DNA from: Streptomyces sp. NBS 14/10
GTDB taxonomy: Bacteria; Actinomycetota; Actinomycetes; Streptomycetales; Streptomycetaceae
Reading direction: 5' to 3'
Length of the DNA stretch: 64,000 bases
NCBI RefSeq assembly: GCF_002224125.1
Contig: NZ_NCSM01000007.1
Location: 669,371-733,370, forward strand
The notes below the pieces were generated by a model, which made no database searches, was not told the origin of the DNA, and worked only from the letters and a program-made list of their open reading frames with translations. A program made the translations under genes and the position numbers. This document shows positions 10,080 to 18,990 of this stretch, one piece after another (the stretch's first letter is position 1; the number at the start of each line of letters is the position of its first letter).

Positions 10080-10733
10080 TCAGTCGTCGTCGCCGAGCAC
10101 CGGCTCCGGCAGCGACCCGGCGTTGTGCTCCAGGAGCCGCCAGCCGCGCGCGCCCTCGCCCAGCACCGACCAGGAGCAGTTGGACAGCCCGCCGAGCGCT
10201 TCCCAGGAATTCGGGTCGAGGCCGAGCAGCCGCCCGATGGTGGTGCGGATCGTGCCGCCGTGGCTGACCACGACGAGCGTGCCGCCGTCCGGCAGCTTGT
10301 CGGCTGCCTCCGCCACGACCGGCGCGGCCCGGTCGGCCACCTCGGTCTCCAGCTCGCCGCCGCCGCGCCGCACCGGCTCGCCGCGCTTCCACGCCGCGTA
10401 CTGCTCGCCGAACCGCGCGGTGATCTCCTCATGGGTGAGCCCCTGCCACTGCCCGGCGAAGCTCTCCCGCAGCCCCGCGTCGTAGTTGACCTCCAGGCCC
10501 GTGACGGTGGCCAGCTCGGCGGCCGTCGCCTTGGCGCGGCTGAGGTCGGAGGCGAGGATGGCGTGCGGCTTCAGCGCGGCCAGCAGCCGGGCCGAGCGGC
10601 GCGCCTGTACGACACCCGTCTCGGTCAGCTCGATGTCCGTGGTCCCCTGGAAGCGGCGCTCGAGATTCCAGGCCGTCTGGCCGTGGCGCCACAGGACTAT
10701 GCGGCGGCCACGGCCGCCCTGCCAGCCGTTCAG
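10080..10733 (-). CDS. Histidine phosphatase (phosphoglycerate-mutase-like), apparent CTG start
   Basis: A 217-residue protein with the phosphatase signature VLWRHGQTAWN near the N-terminus, a phosphate-pocket Arg/Glu in the middle and the second catalytic histidine in VVSHGGTIRTT. These enzymes remove phosphate through a phosphohistidine intermediate; the substrate is unknown. The frame has a stop at 10740-10742 and no ATG, GTG or TTG before the RHG motif. The only plausible start is CTG 10733, which overlaps the rsfS stop as CTGA and has a GGTGAG sequence about 5-8 bases upstream. In other streptomycetes I recall an ATG at this place. Likely co-transcribed and coupled with rsfS. Confidence 0.85.
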   Translation of the reverse strand: MNGWQGGRGRRIVLWRHGQTAWNLERRFQGTTDIELTETGVVQARRSARLLAALKPHAILASDLSRAKATAAELATVTGLEVNYDAGLRESFAGQWQGLTHEEITARFGEQYAAWKRGEPVRRGGGELETEVADRAAPVVAEAADKLPDGGTLVVVSHGGTIRTTIGRLLGLDPNSWEALGGLSNCSWSVLGEGARGWRLLEHNAGSLPEPVLGDDD

Positions 10734-11170
10734 CGCAGCTCACCGTCCAGTCCGCCGTCGACAGCCTGCGCCTTCGCGTACTCCTCCGCCTTACCGCGGG
10801 TGGCCTTGGCGTCGGCGGGCAGCTCCAGCTGCGGGCAGTCCTTCCACAGCCGCTCCAGGGCGTAGAAGACGCGCTCCTCGCTGTGCTGGACGTGGACCAC
10901 GATGTCCACGTAGTCCAGCAGCACCCAGCGGGCCTCGCGGTCGCCCTCGCGGCGCACCGGCTTGGCGCCCAGCTCCTTGTTCAGCCGCTCCTCGATCTCG
11001 TCGACGATCGACTTGACCTGGCGGTCGTTGGGAGCCGAGGCGAGCAGGAAGGCGTCGGTGATCGAGAGCACATCGCTGACGTCGTACGCGATGATGTCGT
11101 GCGCGAGCTTGTCGGCGGCCGCCTGGGCGGCGGCGTTGATGAGCTCGATGGAGCGGTCAGTGGCGGTCAC
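10730..11170 (-). CDS. rsfS: Ribosome silencing factor RsfS (Iojap family)
   Basis: A 146-residue RsfS/DUF143 protein. It binds ribosomal protein L14 and blocks joining of the 30S and 50S subunits, lowering translation in stationary or starved cells. The family core DVSDVLSITDAFLLASAPND and GDREARWVLLDYVDIVVHVQ are intact. GTG 11170 (giving VTATDRSIELI) is taken as the start; a TTG two codons upstream is possible. The gene lies between the LCP gene and the phosphatase, the usual order in actinobacteria, where nadD-LCP-rsfS-phosphatase form a conserved run. Confidence 0.93.
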   Translation of the reverse strand: MTATDRSIELINAAAQAAADKLAHDIIAYDVSDVLSITDAFLLASAPNDRQVKSIVDEIEERLNKELGAKPVRREGDREARWVLLDYVDIVVHVQHSEERVFYALERLWKDCPQLELPADAKATRGKAEEYAKAQAVDGGLDGELR

Positions 11171-11188
11171 AGGCAAGGCTTTCAGTCG

Positions 11189-11223
11189 GTGGGACGTGAT
11201 ACCCCAAGGATCTCACGCCCCAC
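11189..11223 (-). terminator. Hairpin between LCP gene and rsfS
   Basis: An 11-bp inverted repeat (11189-11199 with 11213-11223) in the 80-base gap pairs fully on the minus strand if one G-U is allowed. It could terminate LCP transcription or act as a partial terminator inside the unit. Confidence 0.5.
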
Positions 11224-11252
11224 CGTCACCCCGTCCGGCCGTGCGCCCCCGG

Positions 11253-13124
11253 TCAGCTCTTCGGCTTGTAGTCCGGGCCGAGGAGGACCGTGATGTCCGC
11301 GTTCGAGGCGACCTTGCCCTTCTTCGCGGCGGTGGCGCCAAGACCCAGCGTCTTGGCGACCTCCTTGGCCTGGGCGGCTTGCTTCGCGTCCGCGTACAGC
11401 ACCTGCGAGGCCGCCTGCGGAGTGCCGCCCTGCTCGGTGGCGCCGACGACCGTAAAGCCGCCGTTGACCAGGGTGACCTGGGCCTCGTTGGCCGCGCCCT
11501 GCACCGAGCCCGCGTTCTTCACGCTGACCCGCGAGGCCGCCTCCTGGTCGGTGTTCTTGACCGCGCCGCCGAGGATGGTCTTGACCACCTTGTCGGTGGA
11601 CTCCTCGCTGAGCGTGCCGTCCGGCTGGACCGGCAGCATGGTGGTGTCGTACGAACCGCCCTTGGCCTGCTCGGCCAGCCGGGCCAGCGACGCGCCGAGC
11701 GCCTTCTCGCTCAGCGACGGGTCCGGGATCTGGGCCAGCGACTCCACGGTGTTCGTGGCGCCGTCCTCATCGCTGGAGATCTTCTTCAGCGCCGCGTGCA
11801 TGACCTGCCCGAAGCGCGCGAGCTGCTTGGTCTGCGTCTCGCCCTGGCCGCGGTAGGTGGCGTACGCGACGGCGGCCTCGCCGCCCAGATCGCGCTGTTT
11901 GCCCCGCTCGACCAGCGGGTCGTCGCCCTTCGCCGCCCCCGGGACGGTGGCGTCGGCGTCGAGGGTGATACCGCCGACCAGCTCGACCAGGTTCTCCAGA
12001 TACGGGGTGTCCAGCCGCCAGGTGCCCTGGATCCGCGAGCCGAGCAGCGTGCCCAGGGACTCACGGGTGGCGTCGGAGCCCTCGTCGACCACCGACTTGC
12101 CCAGGGTGGTCGGGCCGCCGTCCTCGGTGGACAGGGCGAGCGCGTTCGGCAGCAGGATGGTGGTGCCCCGCTTGGTGGTCTCGTTGTCGACCAGCAGCGC
12201 GGTGGAGGTGCGCCCGCCCTTGGTCTCGCGCAGATTGACCACGATCACATCGCGCTTCTGCGGTCCCCCGGCGGCGGCCGTGCCCTGCTCGTCGTCGGAC
12301 AGGCCCGGCAGCTTGCCCGCGTACCAGAGGTAACCGACCCCGCCCACCGCGGCCAGGACCATGACCACCACCAGCGCCACCAGGCGGTTGCGGCCCTTGC
12401 GCTTACGCTCGTCGCGCCGCTCGCTGCGCGTCTCGGCGAACTTGAGCCAGTCGATGACGTCTTCGGAGTCCTCGTCCGGCTCCTCGACGAAGGAGAACTG
12501 CTCGGTGCGGTACGCCTCGCCGTCCGGCTGCTCGGCCGACTTCCCGCCGGGCTGCTGCGCGGACCGCTTGCCGGGTTGCCCATCGGGCTGCCGGTCGGCC
12601 TGTCTGCTGGTACGGGCGTCGGCCCGGGAGGGAGCCTGCTCACGCTCGGCGGGGCCGGGCTCCTGGTACGCATCGCCCGGCGCCTGGGCCGGGGCCGCCG
12701 GATCGCGCTGCGGGGGGACGTTCGGGCGCCCGCCGGGGGCGTAGGGCGTCTCGTAGGGGGCCGCGCCGTAGGAGGTGCCCTGCGAGGCGTCGTACGGGGC
12801 GTAGTCGTAGCCCTGCTGCGACTGCTGCGGCTGCTGTGGGTCGTGCTGGTGCGGGTACTGCTGCTGTCCGGCGTACGGGTCGTACTGGGGCTGCCCCTGC
12901 CCCTGCCCGTAAGGCTGCTGCGGCTGCTGCGCGTACGGGTCGTAGCCGTAACCTTCCTGCGGCTGCTGCTGCGGCGGCTGCCCCTGCGCATACGGGTCGT
13001 AGCCCTGCTGCGCGTCCTGCGGCTGGTACACCGGCCGGCCATAGGCGTCGTAGCCGTAGATCTGCGGGTCCTGGGGATAGGAATCCCGCGCGTACGGGTC
13101 GTACGGGTCCTGTCGGTCGTTCAC
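11253..13124 (-). CDS. LCP (LytR-CpsA-Psr) family cell-wall glycopolymer ligase with LytR_C domain
   Basis: A 623-residue membrane protein. A cytoplasmic N-terminus of about 225 residues is rich in Gln/Pro/Tyr/Gly with repeated YDPYA units. One membrane segment follows (LVALVVVMVLAAVGGVGYLWY), then the extracytoplasmic LCP domain (DVIVVNLRETKGGRTSTALL; later Arg-rich TRESLGTLLGSRIQG), and finally a C-terminal LytR_C domain. LCP enzymes transfer teichoic-acid-like polymers or arabinogalactan from lipid carriers to peptidoglycan. It follows nadD with a 10-base gap and is probably in the same operon. The low-complexity N-terminus is longer than in most family members. Confidence 0.92.
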   Translation of the reverse strand: MNDRQDPYDPYARDSYPQDPQIYGYDAYGRPVYQPQDAQQGYDPYAQGQPPQQQPQEGYGYDPYAQQPQQPYGQGQGQPQYDPYAGQQQYPHQHDPQQPQQSQQGYDYAPYDASQGTSYGAAPYETPYAPGGRPNVPPQRDPAAPAQAPGDAYQEPGPAEREQAPSRADARTSRQADRQPDGQPGKRSAQQPGGKSAEQPDGEAYRTEQFSFVEEPDEDSEDVIDWLKFAETRSERRDERKRKGRNRLVALVVVMVLAAVGGVGYLWYAGKLPGLSDDEQGTAAAGGPQKRDVIVVNLRETKGGRTSTALLVDNETTKRGTTILLPNALALSTEDGGPTTLGKSVVDEGSDATRESLGTLLGSRIQGTWRLDTPYLENLVELVGGITLDADATVPGAAKGDDPLVERGKQRDLGGEAAVAYATYRGQGETQTKQLARFGQVMHAALKKISSDEDGATNTVESLAQIPDPSLSEKALGASLARLAEQAKGGSYDTTMLPVQPDGTLSEESTDKVVKTILGGAVKNTDQEAASRVSVKNAGSVQGAANEAQVTLVNGGFTVVGATEQGGTPQAASQVLYADAKQAAQAKEVAKTLGLGATAAKKGKVASNADITVLLGPDYKPKS

Positions 13125-13134
13125 CGGTGCCCCT

Positions 13135-13734
13135 TCAGCAGTCGTGCCGGTACAACTCGCGCTTGTCGATGTAGCGCACCACGCCGTCCGGCACCAGATA
13201 CCAGACCGGCTCGCCGTGTGCGACCCGCGCGCGGCAGTCCGAGGAGGAGATCGCCAGCGCCGGCACCTCGACCAGCGACACCCCGCCCTCCGGCAGCCCC
13301 GGATCGGCCAGTATGTGGCCGGGTCTGGTCACCCCGATGAAGTGCGCGAGCGAGAACAGCTCCTCGGCGTCCCGCCAGGTGAGGATCTGGGCCAGCGCGT
13401 CCGCGCCGGTGATGAAGAACAAGTCCGCGTCACTGTTCAACGCGCGCAGATCGCGCAGCGTGTCCGTGGTGTACGTGGCGCCGCCCCGGTCGATGTCGAT
13501 CCGGCTGACCGAGAACTGGGGGTTCGAGGCCGTCGCGATCACCGTCATCAGATAGCGGTCCTCGGCCGGGGACACCTTCTTGTGGCTCTTCTGCCACGGC
13601 TGCCCGGTCGGCACGAACACCACTTCGTCCAGGTGGAACTGCGAGGCGACCTCGCTGGCGGCGACCAAGTGGCCGTGGTGGATGGGATCGAACGTCCCAC
13701 CCATCACCCCGAGCCGCCGCTTGACGTGGCCCAT
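13135..13734 (-). CDS. nadD: Nicotinate-nucleotide adenylyltransferase
   Basis: A 199-residue NadD that joins nicotinate mononucleotide and ATP to give deamido-NAD in NAD biosynthesis. The nucleotidyltransferase motif [11 protein letters not shown] is at residues 12-22, and the C-terminal ISSSDCR matches the ISSTxIR-type motif of the family with Asp-Cys replacing the usual Thr-x. ATG 13734 is chosen over ATG 13746 because GGAGAG lies at proper distance before it. It heads the LCP-rsfS-phosphatase run. Confidence 0.95.
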   Translation of the reverse strand: MGHVKRRLGVMGGTFDPIHHGHLVAASEVASQFHLDEVVFVPTGQPWQKSHKKVSPAEDRYLMTVIATASNPQFSVSRIDIDRGGATYTTDTLRDLRALNSDADLFFITGADALAQILTWRDAEELFSLAHFIGVTRPGHILADPGLPEGGVSLVEVPALAISSSDCRARVAHGEPVWYLVPDGVVRYIDKRELYRHDC

Positions 13735-13805
13735 CTGCTCTCCCATGCGAGCAGACCCTACTGGGCCCGGCCGGGCGCCGGGACCCATGGGGACTGTGAC
13801 CTCGG

Positions 13806-13970
13806 TCAGCGGTCCCGGTTGAAGCGGGTGGTGACCCACAGCAGCAGAAGGAGGATCACCAGGGCCCCGCCGCCGGTCATGAAGGGGCTGATGCTCGGAT
13901 GGTTGTCGACGTGCTCGCCCTCGGCGGCGAGGGTCGTCAGGGTGGCGTGCGCGGTGCTGAGAGCGGTCAT
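13806..13970 (-). CDS. Very small membrane protein (54 aa)
   Basis: An open frame from ATG 13970 encodes [20 protein letters not shown] and onward. It has one C-terminal membrane segment ([13 protein letters not shown]) and a basic tail RFNRDR. The predicted layout is an N-terminal outside domain of about 30 residues and a positive-inside tail. Coding periodicity is good and the position immediately upstream of nadD is suggestive. I recall similar small proteins at this place in other streptomycetes but assign no function. Confidence 0.7.
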   Translation of the reverse strand: MTALSTAHATLTTLAAEGEHVDNHPSISPFMTGGGALVILLLLLWVTTRFNRDR

Positions 13971-14036
13971 CGCAGGCAGAACCTATCCGGATCGAGGCGG
14001 GCAGTTGCGTCCGCCACATCGTATGCGAGCCGGATC

Positions 14037-14189
14037 TCAGTCCTGCTTGTACCCGCGCAACAGGAACCAGGCCAGCAGCACGGCGCCCACGATGCCCACC
14101 ACCAGGACGATGCGCAGCAGCGCGCCGGGCCCTCCGTCGTGCTTGGAGGTGGCGGCGAGCGCTTCTGTGAGACCAGTCATGTCGGGCAT
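14037..14189 (-). CDS. Very small membrane protein (50 aa)
   Basis: An open frame from ATG 14189, preceded by a strong GGAGG, encodes [20 protein letters not shown] followed by a single membrane segment ([18 protein letters not shown]) and a basic end RGYKQD. Architecture parallels the neighbouring 54-residue gene: a short N-terminal polar part, one helix, a positively charged cytoplasmic tail. Function unknown. It is divergent from the M48 protease gene. Confidence 0.75.
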   Translation of the reverse strand: MPDMTGLTEALAATSKHDGGPGALLRIVLVVGIVGAVLLAWFLLRGYKQD

Positions 14190-14278
14190 GCCTCCACGCT
14201 AACCCTCCCCCGGCCGAAGGCCCGCACCAGGCCCTAGGCTGGGGAGAGCACGGACCAGCAGTCCAGCGAGGGGGCCAG

Positions 14279-15487
14279 ATGAGCGACAGCAACACGCCTG
14301 GGGCCGGGCACGGCGCGGGCGGCGGGCAGGAGCGGGTGCCGGGGCGTGACCGGCGGCGGTTCCCGGGCATCTCCTCGCGTGCGTACGAGCATCCGGCGGA
14401 CCGGTCCGCGCTGGTCGCGCTGCGCAAGCTGACCGGCTTCGACACGATCTTCAGGGCGCTGAGCGGGCTGCTGCCCGAGCGGAGCCTGCGGCTGCTGTAT
14501 CTGTCCGATTCGGTGCGGGTGAGCGACCGGCAGTTCGCGCACCTCCACGACATGCTCCGGGACGCCTGCTACATCCTGGACCTGGACAGGGTCCCCGCGA
14601 TGTACGTCACACAGGACCCGCGGCCGAACGCGATGTGCATCGGCATGGACGAGCCGATCATCGTGCTCACCACCGGCCTCGTCGAGCTGCTGGACGAGGA
14701 GGAGATGCGGGCGGTCGTCGGCCACGAGGTGGGCCACGCGCTGTCCGGGCACTCCGTCTACCGCACGATCCTGCTGTTCCTGACCAATCTGGCGATGAAG
14801 GTCGCCTGGATACCGCTCGGCAATGTCGCGGTGATGGCCGTGGTGACGGCGCTGCGCGAGTGGTTCCGCAAGTCGGAGCTGTCGGCGGACCGGGCCGGGC
14901 TGCTGGTGGGGCAGGACCTGAAGGCGTCGATGCGCGGGCTGATGAAGCTCGCGGGCGGTCACCATCTGCACGAGATGAATGTGGACGCCTTCCTGGAGCA
15001 GGCGGAGGAGTACGAGGCAGGCGGCGATCTGCGGGACTCCGTGCTCAAGATCCTGAACATGCTGCCGCGCAGCCATCCGTTCACCACCGTGCGCGCCGCC
15101 GAGCTGAAGAAGTGGGCCGCCGGGCGCGACTACCAGCGGATCATGGACGGTCACTACGCGCGGCGCGACGAGGACAAGAACACCTCAGTCAGTGACTCCT
15201 TCAGGGAGTCGGCGAACCACTACGCGGAGTCTGTGCGCGGCAGCAAGGACCCGCTGATGGCGTTCGTACGGGATGTGGCGGGCGGCGCGGGGGACCTCGG
15301 CAGCAAGCTGCGCGAGAAGTTCGCCGGAGGCGCCTCGGCCGCCAAGGAGCCGCCCAAGGACGGCCCGGGCGGCTCGGGTGGTTCGGGCGGTTCGGGCGGT
15401 CCGGGCGGTCCGGGCGGCTCGGGTGGCTCGGGTGGCTCGGGTGGCGACACCCTGCCCGAGGACGGTCCCGAGCCGGACCTCCCGTAA
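14279..15487 (+). CDS. M48 family zinc metalloprotease
   Basis: A 402-residue protein with the zinc-binding HExxH as [12 protein letters not shown] (HEVGH about residues 149-153) and a downstream Glu region ([12 protein letters not shown]) supplying the third ligand. A hydrophobic segment ([28 protein letters not shown]) next to the active site suggests membrane association, as in HtpX/Ste24-type proteases. The C-terminus ends in a Gly-Ser/Gly-Pro tail encoded by a repetitive stretch. Start ATG 14279 has a purine-rich GAGGGGG upstream. It is divergent from the small membrane proteins and convergent with the following gene. Confidence 0.88.
   Translation: MSDSNTPGAGHGAGGGQERVPGRDRRRFPGISSRAYEHPADRSALVALRKLTGFDTIFRALSGLLPERSLRLLYLSDSVRVSDRQFAHLHDMLRDACYILDLDRVPAMYVTQDPRPNAMCIGMDEPIIVLTTGLVELLDEEEMRAVVGHEVGHALSGHSVYRTILLFLTNLAMKVAWIPLGNVAVMAVVTALREWFRKSELSADRAGLLVGQDLKASMRGLMKLAGGHHLHEMNVDAFLEQAEEYEAGGDLRDSVLKILNMLPRSHPFTTVRAAELKKWAAGRDYQRIMDGHYARRDEDKNTSVSDSFRESANHYAESVRGSKDPLMAFVRDVAGGAGDLGSKLREKFAGGASAAKEPPKDGPGGSGGSGGSGGPGGPGGSGGSGGSGGDTLPEDGPEPDLP
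15364..15455. repeat. Gly-Ser/Gly-Pro coding microsatellite
   Basis: Nine-base units of the type GGCTCGGGT and GGCGGTCCG repeat about ten times in the M48 gene and encode a GGS/GGP tail. In-frame length changes would be tolerated. Confidence 0.8.
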
Positions 15488-15496
15488 GCGTCAGCG

Positions 15497-16582
15497 TCAG
15501 GAAGCGGAACCCGGCAGCTGCGGCAGGGCTCCCGGGGACAGGACACCGCACAGGGAGGCCGTGGAGCGGCCTGAGCTGTACGGGTCCGTACCGGGCGGTG
15601 CGTCGCCCTTGGCGCTCTGCCCGGCCAGCAGCGGCCGCAGATACCCGGCGGCGTTCGCGGCGCAAGCCTGCGGGCCCGCCAGCACGGAGCTGACCACCAC
15701 CTCCAGGTGGTGGTCGCGCAGATCGTCGCGGTCGAAGCGGAACCGCGTCTCGCGCCGCACGGTGAACAGCGAGGCGTGGTCCGTGCCGCCCTCATGGGGG
15801 CGCTTGACGGCGTAGACGAAGGTGTGGTCGGCGGTGACCTCCAGCGTCGATGTGCTCCGCTCGGTGGCCGTCAGGGTGCCGTGCACCCGTACCGCCGGGG
15901 CGGCCAGCGCCGCCTCGGCCGGGTTGAAGCGGTTCAGCCAGCCGGTGGCCGCGTACCGCCCGTCGTCGACCGGGTGCTCGAGGCTGCGGTCGAACTGGTC
16001 GAGCTGGTCCGGGTCGAGCAGCAGCCGTACGGACCGCGCCTCGCCGCCGGCCAGCACGGCCGGGTCGAGGGCCGACTTGACGATGTATTCCTTGGCCGTG
16101 GTGAGCGCGCCCATCACCTGGCTCTCGGAGAAGCTGTGGGTGCGCCGCGCACCGGGCAGGGTGACGCCCGCGGCGCCGGTGGCGAACGCGGCGGCCGGGC
16201 TGTTCTCGAACAGGGCCGCGGGCTCTCCGCCGGGCACCTGGCCGCGCGGCGCGAGCGGCACCACGCTGCTGCGCAGCGGCTCGACGGCCTGCGGCGGGGG
16301 GCTCTGGTAGGGGTGACGCACACCCAGATAGACGGCGGCGGCGAAGGCGAAGGCAATCAGCAGCACCAGGATGACGGCCTGGCGCGAGGCGCCCGCGCGC
16401 GCCCAGGCGTGCCGGCTGCGCACCGCCCTGGAGTGTTCACCCATGCGCTCCTGGGCCGAGAATTCCTGGAGCCGGGCAGCGCGAACGAACGACTCGTCGA
16501 AAACGACGGAGCGATACTCGTCGTCACCGCCTCCCGGGACGCCCTCGGGTGTCCCCTCAGGAGGGTTTCCACGCCCGGTCAT
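15497..16582 (-). CDS. Membrane-anchored protein, N-terminal motif shared with the next gene
   Basis: A 361-residue protein: a cytoplasmic N-terminus with the motif EYRSVVFDESFVRAARLQEF, one membrane segment (AVILVLLIAFAFAAAVYLGV, about residues 70-90), then a large extracytoplasmic domain with two C-terminal cysteines that could pair. No enzymatic motif is recognised. It converges with the M48 protease gene (about 10 bases between stops) and is followed upstream by a paralogue in the N-terminal motif, suggesting a conserved actinobacterial locus of unknown function. Confidence 0.8.
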   Translation of the reverse strand: MTGRGNPPEGTPEGVPGGGDDEYRSVVFDESFVRAARLQEFSAQERMGEHSRAVRSRHAWARAGASRQAVILVLLIAFAFAAAVYLGVRHPYQSPPPQAVEPLRSSVVPLAPRGQVPGGEPAALFENSPAAAFATGAAGVTLPGARRTHSFSESQVMGALTTAKEYIVKSALDPAVLAGGEARSVRLLLDPDQLDQFDRSLEHPVDDGRYAATGWLNRFNPAEAALAAPAVRVHGTLTATERSTSTLEVTADHTFVYAVKRPHEGGTDHASLFTVRRETRFRFDRDDLRDHHLEVVVSSVLAGPQACAANAAGYLRPLLAGQSAKGDAPPGTDPYSSGRSTASLCGVLSPGALPQLPGSAS

Positions 16583-16641
16583 ATCTCAAGAGTAGGTCGC
16601 GAGGGGCGCCGGTAAACGCGGTGATACTCCACAACTTCCGC

Positions 16642-17349
16642 TTACGGCGAGCGCGGCACGGTCGTCGCGGCGCCGGTCGGCTCGTCCGTGGCGGCGGACC
16701 CCGCGGACTCATAGGACGAGGCCGGCTCCGACGGCTCCGAGGGCACGGAGCCCGGGCGGTCGGCGGGTGTGGCGTCGACGCCGCTTGTGGCGGGCGGCGG
16801 GGACGGGTCCTGGCGGTTTCCGGAGGCGCCGCGGTAGACGGCCGTGAAGGCCAGCGCGACGACCCCTATGCCCATCAGAATCGCCAGCAGCCAGGCCACC
16901 GGGCGGTGCCAGCGGGCGTGGCCGCGGTAGGGGCGCCCGGCGCTGCCGTATCGGCCGTACGGGCCATAGGGTCCGTAGCCGTCCCGGCCGTGGCCGAATC
17001 CGTCGGCCTGGTCGGGGTCGGCGGCCTCGTCGTCGTATGCGCCATATCCGAACTCGGCGTCGCCGTCGGGGCCGTAACCGTCCTCGTAGAACTCGTCCTC
17101 GGGAGAGACGCCGGCCGAGCGGCGGCGGGACGCCTCGGCGTCGGCGCGGGCCTGGGCGGCGGCCAGCATCCGCTCGATGGCGGTGGGTTCGTGAATCGCG
17201 GCGGATCGTACGAAGTCCTCGTCGAAGACCACGGTGGCGAACTCGTCGTTCGCTTCCCCGTGGCTGCGGTCTTCGGGCTCGTCACCGTCCGGGAACGGCT
17301 TGCCTCCCACATCGTCCGGCACCCATTCAGAGTAGACCGGACGGGTCAA
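16642..17349 (-). CDS. Membrane protein, short paralogue of the neighbour in its N-terminal motif
   Basis: A 235-residue protein with EFATVVFDEDFVRSAAIHEP followed by ERM, closely matching the neighbour's EYRSVVFDESFVRAARLQEF and ERM. Then come a Tyr/Gly/Asp-rich stretch, one membrane segment (VAWLLAILMGIGVVALAFTA) and a short disordered Ser/Pro/Ala tail. The start is uncertain: TTG 17349 (LTRPVYSEW) or GTG 17322, neither with a clear Shine-Dalgarno. It probably forms a two-gene unit with the larger neighbour (60-base gap). Confidence 0.7.
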   Translation of the reverse strand: MTRPVYSEWVPDDVGGKPFPDGDEPEDRSHGEANDEFATVVFDEDFVRSAAIHEPTAIERMLAAAQARADAEASRRRSAGVSPEDEFYEDGYGPDGDAEFGYGAYDDEAADPDQADGFGHGRDGYGPYGPYGRYGSAGRPYRGHARWHRPVAWLLAILMGIGVVALAFTAVYRGASGNRQDPSPPPATSGVDATPADRPGSVPSEPSEPASSYESAGSAATDEPTGAATTVPRSP

Positions 17350-17439
17350 TTTGGGCAGGGTGAAATGCTATTCGGGGGAACAGGCACCTGGAGCGGAGCG
17401 GCGGAAGTCCACCCGACCGGAGTACCCCCGAGTGCCCGC

Positions 17440-17463
17440 GGCGTCCCCCGATCGGGGGACGCC
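17440..17463. terminator. Perfect 24-bp palindrome after proA
   Basis: Positions 17440-17463 form an uninterrupted dyad (arms ending GCGTCCCCCGA/TCGGGGGACGC). It lies 3' of proA and 5' of the membrane-protein gene, so it may terminate proA or be an operator. Confidence 0.6.
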
Positions 17464-17505
17464 ACATGGGGGATGCGACGCGGATGCCGCAGCGGGGAAT
17501 CCCGC

Positions 17506-18813
17506 TCAGCGGGTGTGGCCGTCGCCGGTGACGATGTACTTGGTCGAGGTCAGCTCGGGCAGGCCCATCGGACCGCGCGCGTGCAGCTTCTGCGTGGAGA
17601 TGCCGATCTCGGCACCGAAGCCGAACTGGCCGCCGTCCGTGAACCGGGTGGAGGCGTTCACCGCGACCGTCGTCGAGTCCACCAACTGGGTGAAGCGGCG
17701 GGCGGCCATCTGGGACGTGGTGACGATCGCCTCGGTGTGACCGGAGGACCACAGCCGGATGTGGGCCACCGCGGCGTCCAGGGAGTCCACGACCGCCGCC
17801 GCGATGTCGTACGAGAGGTACTCGGTCTCCCAGTCCTCCACCACCGCCGGGACGACCGTGGCCTTGGAACCCTCCAACTGCTCCGCGAGGGCCACCACCC
17901 GCTCGTCGCCGTGCACCGTCACCCCGGCCTCGGCCAGGGCGTCCAGCGCGCGCGGCAGGAACTCGGCCGAGATGTCCTGATGGACCAGCAGGGTTTCGGC
18001 GGCGTTGCACACACTGGGCCGCTGCGCCTTGGAGTTCACCAGGATCTCGACCGCCATGTCGAGATCGGCCTGCGCGTCCACGTACACATGGCAGTTGCCG
18101 GTGCCGGTCTCGATGACCGGGACCGTCGACTGCTCGACGACCGTACGGATCAGCGATGCGCCACCGCGCGGGATCAGCACGTCCACCAGGCCGCGGGCGC
18201 GCATCAACTCGGCCACCGATTCCCGGCTCTCGCCCGGCACCAACTGCACGGCGTCCGCAGGCAGTCCGGCCCCGCCGACCGCGTCGCGCAGGACCTTCAC
18301 CAGCGCGGTGTTGGAGTGGTACGCGGACGACGAGCCGCGCAGCAGAACGGCGTTGCCCGACTTCAGGCACAGCGCGGCCGCGTCCACCGTGACGTTGGGC
18401 CGGGCCTCGTAGATGATTCCGACGACGCCCAGCGGCACCCGCACCTGGCGCAGATCGATCCCGTTGGGCAGGGTCGAACCGCGCACCACCTCGCCGACCG
18501 GGTCGGGCAGCGCGACCACGTCGCGCACGTCCGAGGCGATGGCCCGCACCCGCTCGGGGGTGAGGGTGAGCCGGTCGATGATCGCCTCGCTCGTGCCCGC
18601 CTCGCGCGCCCGCGCCACGTCCACCGCGTTGGCCTCGACGATCTCCTTGGTCCGCACCTCGAGCGCGTCGGCCATCGCGAGCAGCGCGTCGTCCTTGGCC
18701 GCGCGCGGCAGCGGGGCGAGGTCGGTGGCCGCGACCCGGGCCCGGTAGGCGGTCTGGAGGACCGGGGACTTCGGCCAGGGGTCGGTGAGCGGCGAGGTGG
18801 GTGCGCTGGTCAT
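17506..18813 (-). CDS. proA: Gamma-glutamyl phosphate reductase
   Basis: A 435-residue NADPH-dependent reductase converting glutamyl-5-phosphate to glutamate semialdehyde, the second step of proline synthesis. It carries the aldehyde-dehydrogenase-type active-site segment [10 protein letters not shown] (catalytic Cys near residue 240) and the conserved HTEAIVTTS and [19 protein letters not shown]-terminal motifs. Start ATG 18813 gives [10 protein letters not shown]; the frame is open further upstream without support. It lies two genes after proB on the same strand with a hypothetical gene between. Confidence 0.96.
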   Translation of the reverse strand: MTSAPTSPLTDPWPKSPVLQTAYRARVAATDLAPLPRAAKDDALLAMADALEVRTKEIVEANAVDVARAREAGTSEAIIDRLTLTPERVRAIASDVRDVVALPDPVGEVVRGSTLPNGIDLRQVRVPLGVVGIIYEARPNVTVDAAALCLKSGNAVLLRGSSSAYHSNTALVKVLRDAVGGAGLPADAVQLVPGESRESVAELMRARGLVDVLIPRGGASLIRTVVEQSTVPVIETGTGNCHVYVDAQADLDMAVEILVNSKAQRPSVCNAAETLLVHQDISAEFLPRALDALAEAGVTVHGDERVVALAEQLEGSKATVVPAVVEDWETEYLSYDIAAAVVDSLDAAVAHIRLWSSGHTEAIVTTSQMAARRFTQLVDSTTVAVNASTRFTDGGQFGFGAEIGISTQKLHARGPMGLPELTSTKYIVTGDGHTR

Positions 18814-18940
18814 GGTGTGAAGCCTACTGAGCGCTCGGCCGTATGCCCTCCGCCGTTCCGCCTTTCGAGACGGAATTCTCACGATGGGAACGGCCGAGCC
18901 GTATCAGGACACATCGGGCCACATAGGGATGCTGTCCGTC

Positions 18941-18990
18941 CCTGTCAGTCCCTATCGGTCCCCGTCAGTCCCTGTCAGCCCCTGTCAGTA
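18941..18990. repeat. Five 10-bp tandem repeats upstream of proA
   Basis: Consensus CCTGTCAGTC, five units in exact 10-bp register. The last overlaps the stop codon of the hypothetical gene. The unit length equals about one helical turn. Confidence 0.8.

Noticed and set aside
10028..10432. Alternative frame for the phosphatase gene region
   Set aside because: Lacks the phosphatase motifs; the frame ending at 10080 contains both RHG and SHGG motifs and is intact.
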